This document shows positions 27,465-33,424 of a DNA stretch of 40,628 nucleotides, piece by piece. Within the stretch, counting starts at the first letter, position 1, and each line of letters starts with the position of its first letter. The notes below the pieces were generated by a model. That model was not told the DNA's origin. It was given only the letters and a program-made list of their open reading frames with translations, and did not search any database. A program made the position numbers and the translations under genes. Source of the DNA: Lachnospiraceae bacterium (lineage in GTDB: Bacteria; Bacillota; Clostridia; Lachnospirales; Lachnospiraceae); assembly GCA_022781985.1 (NCBI GenBank), contig JALESH010000044.1:1-40628 (forward strand), read 5' to 3'.

Positions 27465-29012
27465 TTAAACCGGGTACACCCCCTCCAGCTTTTTCCCATC
27501 CAGGATGATCTCCAGCCTGCCATCGGAATGGATATAAATCTTTTCCACCTCCAGGATGAGCTCCCGGGTTCTGGCTCTGGTGAGCAGATCCCCTGCCTGC
27601 AGCACCCTCCGGATTGCGGACAGCCTTTTCTCACAGTCATTGTATTCAGAAGCCGCCCTTTTTATACCCTCTCTCCGCACCCTGAGTGCAGTCAGCCTGG
27701 CCTCCAGCTCCCTGTTTGCCGTCTGGTAATCCTTGTCGGAAATCACCTCATCGGTGAGCTTGTCAAGCAGCACCCTCTGCTTCCTCAGCAGCCTGCCCCA
27801 CTCCTTTTCCAGCCTGGGATCCTCCCCCTTGCCGCTGTCTCCTCCTATCCCCTCGCGGATGACTGCCAGAGCCTCCCTGACGATTTCTTCATCCCTGTCG
27901 GATAACATATCATATTTTCCCCTGCAGGCTGCTTCCACCGCCTTCAGAAGCTCCTCCTCCAGCACGTTTATGTTGCTGCAGCCCTCCGGATTGCCCTCAT
28001 GCCTCCTCCCCTGCTTCAGGGCTCTGGAGCATTTCCACCGGATCCTGCCGCCCTTGCCGGCAGGTAGCCCCATTCTGTAATAGACCCTGCCGCATTCCCC
28101 ACAGCAGAGCCTGCCCGACAGACTGTAGCGTCTCCTGCCAGAGGGTCTCCTGCCGGCATCCTCCCCCCTGTCCCTTCTCCGGCAGGAAGCCATCCTCTCC
28201 AGAAACTCCTGATGATATTCTCTGCTCACGATGGGCGGCAGCGCACCCTCCACATAGATCCACTCCTCCTCCGGCAGGCTGACGTACCTCTTCCTGTCAA
28301 AATCATACTCCCTGGTATGAAGCACCACCGTCCCCCAGGCCCTGGGCGAATAGAGCATCTTCCTCCACTGCACATCACTGATCCTCTCCCCCTTCTTGCC
28401 TCTCACCCCTCTCTCGTACATATCGTTGGCCAGACTGTAAAAGCCCTTTCCTTCCTTGACCATCTCAAAGGCCTGCCTGTAAGCCTCCGCTTCCTCCTGG
28501 TTGATTTCGTAAACGTCCTTTTCCAGCCTGTTCCAACCGAACATAGGTACGGTGATATTCAGCCCGCTCTTCCTTTCCTGCCTTCTCCTGTGGGCATTTT
28601 TTATTTTCTTGGATAGCTCTCTGCTGAAATCCTCCGCCAGTATGGCCTTTATGCCGCTGATCAGACTGTCCTCCGGAGTATAGTACTTATCATCGATATA
28701 AATATACAGCTTTTTTCCGCTGCGGGTCAGCTTATCCAGAAAAAAATACCAGTCCTTAGCCGATCTCATCAGTCTGTCGATGGACTTTATCATGATGATA
28801 TCAAACTTGTCTCCGTCCATATCCCGCAGCAGCCGCAGGTACTCACTTCTATTTGCTGCCCTGGTGCCGGACTCCGACTCTATGTACTGATCTGCGATCC
28901 TCCAGCCCTTGGATACAGCTCTTTCCCGGCTCTCCGCCGCCTGGATGGCCAGGGCATTGATCTGGGCTTCCTCTTCGGTGGAGCATCGGTTGTAAATCGC
29001 TACTCTTTCCAT
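27465..29012 (-). CDS. Large serine recombinase of the spoVD element
   Basis: The enzyme expected to integrate and excise the element. The 515-residue protein has the resolvase-type catalytic domain at 1-140 (VAIYNRCSTEEE with nucleophile Ser11 and Arg9; IKSIDRLMRSAKDW with Arg80/Arg83), a recombinase domain (about 155-275, WRKMLYSPRAWGTVVLH), a zinc ribbon (Cys304/Cys307 with Cys328 and Cys345), a coiled coil (about 350-470) and a C-terminal tail. An AAAGGCGG site precedes the ATG. Its stop lies about 100 bp from the attachment site, the usual arrangement for serine integrases. The directional control probably needs a partner protein. Excision of skin elements in B. subtilis and C. difficile uses the same enzyme class. 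Confidence 0.95.
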   Translation of the reverse strand: MERVAIYNRCSTEEEAQINALAIQAAESRERAVSKGWRIADQYIESESGTRAANRSEYLRLLRDMDGDKFDIIMIKSIDRLMRSAKDWYFFLDKLTRSGKKLYIYIDDKYYTPEDSLISGIKAILAEDFSRELSKKIKNAHRRRQERKSGLNITVPMFGWNRLEKDVYEINQEEAEAYRQAFEMVKEGKGFYSLANDMYERGVRGKKGERISDVQWRKMLYSPRAWGTVVLHTREYDFDRKRYVSLPEEEWIYVEGALPPIVSREYHQEFLERMASCRRRDRGEDAGRRPSGRRRYSLSGRLCCGECGRVYYRMGLPAGKGGRIRWKCSRALKQGRRHEGNPEGCSNINVLEEELLKAVEAACRGKYDMLSDRDEEIVREALAVIREGIGGDSGKGEDPRLEKEWGRLLRKQRVLLDKLTDEVISDKDYQTANRELEARLTALRVRREGIKRAASEYNDCEKRLSAIRRVLQAGDLLTRARTRELILEVEKIYIHSDGRLEIILDGKKLEGVYPV

Positions 29013-29074
29013 AATGACCGCCTTTCTTGTGTGGGAAGCTTCAGCAGGCTGGAAAGGATGGCCTGTCCGGGCAT

Positions 29075-29218
29075 CTAGTTTTTCTGACTGACCAGGATCT
29101 TGATTTTGACCTTTTCTTCAGGGGTCACCAGCCCCTCCTCTGTGAGAAGCTCCAGAATATGATTCATAAATCGTTTTTTCAGCTCCTCCTCCCTGAGGCC
29201 TGTGTATCTGTTTTCCAT
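29075..29218 (-). CDS. 47-residue protein upstream of the recombinase (candidate directionality factor)
   Basis: A short gene starting MENRYTGLREEELKKRF and ending ILVSQKN. It is highly charged and helical, with a middle EELKKRFMNHILELLTEEG and the turn LVTPEEKVK. GAGGGAAGG lies shortly before the ATG, and the gap to the recombinase start is 62 bp, so the two are probably co-transcribed. I do not recognise the family. Position and size fit a recombination directionality factor or helper that would license excision; this is inference. It could also be a non-functional short frame, although codon use and the ribosome binding site argue for a gene. Confidence 0.68.
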   Translation of the reverse strand: MENRYTGLREEELKKRFMNHILELLTEEGLVTPEEKVKIKILVSQKN

Positions 29219-29318
29219 TGCATAGCCTTCCCTCATCTGTTTGTTCTATTTTATTAGGGAGGATAGGGGAGAAATGCCTGTCCTGCTTTATTTATCCGCA
29301 GAATTACCCCCAAATACA

Positions 29319-29347
29319 TTGACTTCACTGCTTTAAACTAGTATAAT
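29319..29347 (+). promoter_or_regulatory. Near-consensus sigma-A promoter of the element's ABC importer
   Basis: TTGACT (29319-29324) and a perfect TATAAT (29342-29347) are 17 bp apart. The predicted leader is about 46 bases and no attenuator or T-box is visible in it. This means the cargo is read in growing cells, independent of spoVD and of the recombinase. Confidence 0.85.
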
Positions 29348-29399
29348 TTGAACGCGATGATTTATTTTTTTTATTCTATTTTTCAGGGAGGAAATCACT

Positions 29400-30377
29400 A
29401 TGAAGAAAATATTGGCATTTATGCTGACAGGTGCCCTTGTCTGCAGCCTTGCAGCCTGCGGCAGCGGTACAAAGGAGACCGGAGCGGCAGCCGGTGACGG
29501 TACATATAGGGTGGGAATCTGCCAGCTTCAGCAGCATGTGGCTCTGGACGCTGCTACACAGGGCTTTCAGGATGCGCTGAAAGAGGCGCTGGGAGATAAG
29601 GTGGAATTTGACCTGCAGAATGCACAGGGAGATTCCAATACCTGCTCCACCATTATCAACAACTTTGTTTCCCAGAAGGTGGATCTGATCATGGCCAATG
29701 CTACCCCGGCACTTCAGGCTGCTGCAGCAGGAACCAACGAAATCCCCATTCTGGGAACCTCTGTAACAGAATACGGAGTGGCTCTGGAAATCGAAAACTT
29801 TAACGGTACGGTGGGGGGCAATATCTCCGGCACCTCTGATCTGGCCCCTCTGGAAAGCCAGGCGGATATGCTGCAGGAGCTGTTCCCGGATGCAGAAACT
29901 GTGGGCCTGCTCTACTGCTCTGCTGAGGCCAACTCCCAGTATCAGGTGGACACAGTGAAGGCCTTTCTGGAGAAAAAGGGATACAACTGCCAGCTCTATG
30001 CCTTTTCCGATTCCAATGATCTTTCATCAGTGACCACAAATGCTGCAGGCGCAGTGGATGTGATCTATGCTCCTACGGACAACACAGTAGCCTCCAATAC
30101 CGAGATGATCAATAACATCTGCCTGCCTGCGGGAGTGCCTGTGGTTGCCGGTGAGGAAGGCATCTGTGCAGGCTGCGGTGTGGCTACCCTGTCTATCGAC
30201 TACTATGACCTGGGCATGGCAACCGGCAGGATGGCGGCAAGGATTCTGGCAGAGGGAGAAGACATCTCCACCATGGCCATCGAATATGCCCCCGAATTCA
30301 CCAAAAAATACAATGCAGAAATCTGTGATGCACTGAACATCACCATTCCCGACGGCTATGAAGCAATCGCCGAGTAG
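29400..30377 (+). CDS. ABC importer substrate-binding lipoprotein (TrpX-like)
   Basis: The extracytoplasmic receptor has 325 residues. The signal peptide ends at lipobox LAAC (Cys20), followed by a disordered linker and a two-lobed binding domain of the ABC_sub_bind type ([65 protein letters not shown]). Relatives include TrpX, proposed to bind tryptophan or related aromatic compounds; the ligand is not certain. GGGAGG lies 9 bases upstream of the ATG. It is the first gene of a three-gene importer lying entirely within the spoVD element. Confidence 0.92.
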   Translation: MKKILAFMLTGALVCSLAACGSGTKETGAAAGDGTYRVGICQLQQHVALDAATQGFQDALKEALGDKVEFDLQNAQGDSNTCSTIINNFVSQKVDLIMANATPALQAAAAGTNEIPILGTSVTEYGVALEIENFNGTVGGNISGTSDLAPLESQADMLQELFPDAETVGLLYCSAEANSQYQVDTVKAFLEKKGYNCQLYAFSDSNDLSSVTTNAAGAVDVIYAPTDNTVASNTEMINNICLPAGVPVVAGEEGICAGCGVATLSIDYYDLGMATGRMAARILAEGEDISTMAIEYAPEFTKKYNAEICDALNITIPDGYEAIAE

Positions 30378-30397
30378 GGCATATCTGGAGGAAATAT

Positions 30398-31327
30398 ATG
30401 AATATCTTTAATCTGCTGAATGCGATGCCGGGAGCCTTGGCACAGGGCCTGATCTGGGGGATCACGGCTATCGGTATCTACCTTACCTATCGAATCCTTG
30501 ATATTGCCGATTTGACGGTGGACGGCTCCCTGTGTACAGGAGGAGCCGTCTGCATTATGATGATGCTTTCCGGCCAGAATGTCTTTGTTTCCATGCTTGC
30601 CGCCACCCTGGCCGGAATGCTCACCGGACTGGCAACGGGAGTGTTCCACACCTTTATGGGCATCCCTGCTATTCTGGCGGGCATCCTGACACAGCTTGGC
30701 CTGTATTCCGTCAACCTGAAAATCATGGGAAAGGCCAATCAGGCCATTAATGTAGACAAATACGACCTTCTGGTATCTTTAAGATACATCAAGGATGTAC
30801 CTGTTTATAAAAATACGATTTTAATCGTGGCAGCCAGCATCCTGATCCTGATTGCCCTCCTCTACTGGTTCTTCGGCACAGAACTGGGATGCTCCCTCCG
30901 TGCCACAGGCTGTAACGGCAATATGGCCAGGGCCCAGGGCATCAACACCAATTTTGCCAAGGTTCTCGGCCTTATGCTTTCCAACGGCCTGGTGGGCCTG
31001 TCAGGCGCATTGCTCTCCCAGTATCAGGGCTTTTCAGATGTAAATATGGGCAGGGGCGCCATCGTCATCGGGCTGGCCGCAGTGATCATCGGCGAAGCTG
31101 TTTTCGGCCGTATCTTCCACAATTTTGCATGCAAGCTTGCAGGGGTCGTACTGGGATCCATCCTGTACTATCTGGTTCTGCAGACGGTGATCTGGCTGGG
31201 TATAGACACCAATCTCTTAAAGCTTCTGTCTGCTCTTGTGGTGGCCGTTTTCCTGGCTATCCCCTATTGGAAGAGCCGTTATTTCAACAGACCCAGCCTG
31301 AAGAAAGGGGGACGCGCCAATGCTTGA
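30398..31327 (+). CDS. ABC importer permease (TrpY-like)
   Basis: A 309-residue membrane subunit of the branched-chain amino-acid/sugar permease type, with about eight hydrophobic segments starting at GALAQGLIWGITAIGIYLTY. The typical LRATGCNGNMARAQGIN loop near the middle contacts the ATPase, and VNMGRGAIVIGLAAVIIGEAVFG follows. The ribosome binding site is GGAGG 8 bases before the ATG. The stop overlaps the ATPase start by 8 bases, so expression is coupled. Confidence 0.93.
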   Translation: MNIFNLLNAMPGALAQGLIWGITAIGIYLTYRILDIADLTVDGSLCTGGAVCIMMMLSGQNVFVSMLAATLAGMLTGLATGVFHTFMGIPAILAGILTQLGLYSVNLKIMGKANQAINVDKYDLLVSLRYIKDVPVYKNTILIVAASILILIALLYWFFGTELGCSLRATGCNGNMARAQGINTNFAKVLGLMLSNGLVGLSGALLSQYQGFSDVNMGRGAIVIGLAAVIIGEAVFGRIFHNFACKLAGVVLGSILYYLVLQTVIWLGIDTNLLKLLSALVVAVFLAIPYWKSRYFNRPSLKKGGRANA

Positions 31328-32114
31328 GATCAGAAATGTTACCAAGGTCTTCAACCCCGGTACTGTCAATGAAAAGCTGGCTCTGGATCGTTTCTCCCTG
31401 ACCCTGGAGGATGGTGACTTCGTCACCGTCATCGGCGGAAACGGTGCAGGCAAGTCCACCATGATGAATGCCATTGCCGGGGTCTGGCCTGTAGACAGCG
31501 GCCAGATACTCATCGACGGGATGGATGTGACCAAGCTCTCAGAACACAGGCGGGCTGCTTTCCTGGGAAGGGTATTCCAGGATCCCATGACAGGCACGGC
31601 AGCCACCATGGGCATCGAGGAGAATCTTGCCCTGGCCAGGCGCAGGGGCCAGCGTCGCTTTCTCCGTCCCGGCATCAGCAAAACGGAGAGGGAAGAATAC
31701 AGAGAGCTGTTGAAAATGCTGGATCTCGGGCTGGAAACACGCCTCACCTCCAAGGTGGGGCTCCTGTCCGGCGGCCAGCGCCAGGCCCTGACCCTGCTCA
31801 TGGCCACCCTACAAAGACCTAAGCTCCTTCTTCTGGATGAGCATACCGCTGCCCTGGATCCCAAGACAGCGGCAAAGGTGTTGGAGACCACCGAGTATAT
31901 CGTAAATCGGGATCACCTGACTACCCTGATGATCACCCACAACATGAAGGATGCGATCACTCACGGAAACCGGCTGATCATGCTGATGGACGGCAGAGTC
32001 ATCCTGGATATCAGGGGGGAAGAAAAAAAGCAGCTTACCGTGGAGGATCTGCTGCACAAGTTCGAAGCCGCCAGCGGTGAAGAATTCACCAATGACAAGG
32101 CTATTTTGGGATAA
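31320..32114 (+). CDS. ABC importer ATPase (TrpZ-like)
   Basis: This 264-residue ATPase has Walker A GGNGAGKSTMMNA, Q-loop FQDPMTGTA, signature LLSGGQRQALTLLMA, Walker B LLLLDEHTAALDP and switch His in MITHNMKDAI. The Walker B runs into His-Thr-Ala-Ala-Leu rather than the usual P-T-S/A-x-L, a variation common in this subfamily. It completes an importer whose genes are all cargo. It ends 116 bp before the attachment core. Confidence 0.93.
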   Translation: MLEIRNVTKVFNPGTVNEKLALDRFSLTLEDGDFVTVIGGNGAGKSTMMNAIAGVWPVDSGQILIDGMDVTKLSEHRRAAFLGRVFQDPMTGTAATMGIEENLALARRRGQRRFLRPGISKTEREEYRELLKMLDLGLETRLTSKVGLLSGGQRQALTLLMATLQRPKLLLLDEHTAALDPKTAAKVLETTEYIVNRDHLTTLMITHNMKDAITHGNRLIMLMDGRVILDIRGEEKKQLTVEDLLHKFEAASGEEFTNDKAILG

Positions 32115-32150
32115 ATCCCTTATGATATCACCCATATTTTTCAATTTTTA

Positions 32151-32186
32151 AGGCAGGAGCTGCTTCCGGGGGAGCAGCTCCTGCCT
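32151..32186. terminator. Strong stem-loop after the ABC importer genes
   Basis: A perfect 14-bp stem (32151-32164 with 32173-32186) and 8-nt loop lie 37 bp after the importer stop. The T-tract is weak on both strands, so it may stop transcription poorly. Its likely job is to keep importer transcripts from running into the oppositely oriented spoVD. Confidence 0.62.
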
Positions 32187-32220
32187 CAGCCTTTTCCGCA
32201 AAAGCGGCAGCTCCTCCATA

Positions 32221-32240
32221 AACACCTGCTTACAGGAATT
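32221..32240. repeat. Attachment site at the spoVD N-half junction
   Basis: AACACC and, less well matched, GGAATT flank a centre of TT (32230-32231). The right arm is spoVD coding sequence, the left arm is element. Joining the element side of both junctions gives a perfect inverted repeat (see findings). Confidence 0.88.
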
Positions 32241-33328
32241 CATTGTGCCCTGCACGAAGTCCTCTCCCCCATGCCCTCCCACCTTGTGACACCGGATCTT
32301 CCTGTCCTCCACCATGATGAAGCCCGGACAGCTAAACCGATCATTTAAGCTGACCACACCCTCTTCCAGACCGGCCGCTGCCGTAATGATCTTAAAGGTG
32401 GAGCCTGGCTCGTAGGTATCATTGATGCATCCATTTCTCCACATCCTGTTCAGGGCATCCTGTTTTTCCTTCTGTCCCACAGGCACAGCACTTCCCTCCG
32501 GCAGCGTGTAGGGCTGGTTCAGGTTGAACTCGGGTACATTTACCATAGCCAGGATCTCCCCATTCCGGGGACTCATCACCAACACGGAAACGCTGTCTGC
32601 CTCCTTGGTCTCCATGGCCTGCAGGGCCAGTTGGGTGGCATAGCTCTGGATATTGATGTCCAGGCTCACATGAACATCGTTACCATTCAATGGTTCGACC
32701 CGTTCTTCTCCAGCCTCCTCGATCTCAATTCCTTTGGCATCAGTGATGGTCAGAATCCTCCCTTCCTTTCCCTTCAGATATTCTTCATAGACCACCTCCA
32801 GGCCGATAATGCCCTGATTGTCGCCTCCTGTAAAGCCCAATACCTTTGAAGCCAGAGTGTCGTAGGGATAGTACCGCTTATAATCCTCATCCACCTTCAC
32901 CCCCTCCAGGTCATATTCGCGGATTCTGTCCCCTGTTTCCTTATCCACGTTGCTTTTAATCCTTTCTATAGAGGTATATTTTTCTACTTTTTTCGCTACC
33001 TCCTGCTCCGACAATCCCAGCTCCCTGGCAAGGATCTTTGTCACCTTTTCCGGATCCGCCACCTGGTTATGTATGACTGATATGGTACATACAGTACGGT
33101 TGTCAGCCAGGACAGCCCCCGTAGAATCCACGATCCTTCCCCTGGCCGCCTTGATGCTTCTCTCCCTCTCATGGAGATCCTGAGCTGCTTCCATATAATA
33201 CTGGGAGCATCCTATCATCAGATAGGAAAGTCTTCCGATCAGGGACAGGAATACGGCTATACAGAGGAAGAAGGTGACCACTATTTTTTTACGGATATAA
33301 GTTTTATTTTTTACAGGCATAGATGCAG

Positions 33329-33381
33329 ATAACCTCATAAAAAGGTGTTAATACAATCTATTATCCTTTTTATGAGGTTAT
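33329..33381. repeat. Long perfect inverted repeat overlapping the spoVD start
   Basis: Seventeen-base arms (33329-33345 and 33365-33381) are separated by 19 bases. In the spoVD mRNA the 3' arm includes the ATG at 33338 and its GAGG. No T-tract follows, so it is not a standard terminator for the upstream PBP gene. Confidence 0.75.
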
Positions 33382-33424
33382 TCGTTTTTATAAATCCTGA
33401 GCCAAATTCCTCTCCTGGTCTTCC

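Larger units (their letters stand above)
27360..32236. mobile_element. Skin-like serine-recombinase element interrupting spoVD
   Basis: This 4870-bp unit (one copy of the core counted) lies between two halves of spoVD. Both ends carry TTACAGG (27360-27366 and 32230-32236) within a wider 21/25 match (27348-27372 against 32218-32242). It holds a large serine recombinase and a 47-residue protein on the minus strand, and on the plus strand a three-gene ABC importer with its own promoter, then a hairpin. Exchange at the cores would restore spoVD in frame and release a circle. There are no phage structural, replication or conjugation genes, so it is a minimal element. Its GC looks like the host's, suggesting long residence or transfer from a close relative. 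Confidence 0.92.
32148..33338 (-). pseudogene. spoVD: spoVD, N-terminal half (separated by intervening element)
   Basis: This is the first half of the sporulation class B penicillin-binding protein. A membrane anchor (VVTFFLCIAVFLSLIGRLSYL, residues about 20-40) is followed by the pedestal domain (RGRIVDSTGAVLADNR) and the transpeptidase with its nucleophile Ser313 in STFK. It stops being SpoVD at Ser368-Cys369: the next codons, KQVFMEELPLL to the stop at 32148 (27 residues), come from the element, so the SXN motif is missing its Asn. Codon 1 is the ATG at 33338 or, more likely in view of a GAGG, the ATG at 33320. A long hairpin covers the 5' region. SpoVD makes spore cortex in the mother cell, so the vegetative form here is expected to be inactive. 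Confidence 0.92.

Noticed and set aside
29219-29340. SigE or SigK promoter for the recombinase operon
   Set aside because: I looked for CATACAAT-type and CATA-N3-TA-type -10 words on the minus strand and found no convincing pair.
29219-29399. T-box or tryptophan attenuator before the TrpX-like gene
   Set aside because: The predicted leader is only about 46 bases, with no specifier loop, T-box word or hairpin.
26717-33338. spoVD as a plainly dead pseudogene
   Set aside because: Both halves are free of frame breaks, the core repeats restore the exact frame and motif, and the recombinase is intact. Decay is possible but not favoured.
33382-33424. SigE promoter before spoVD
   Set aside because: TTATAAA followed 12 bases later by CATAAAAA is only loosely similar to the consensus, and the second word overlaps the hairpin arm.
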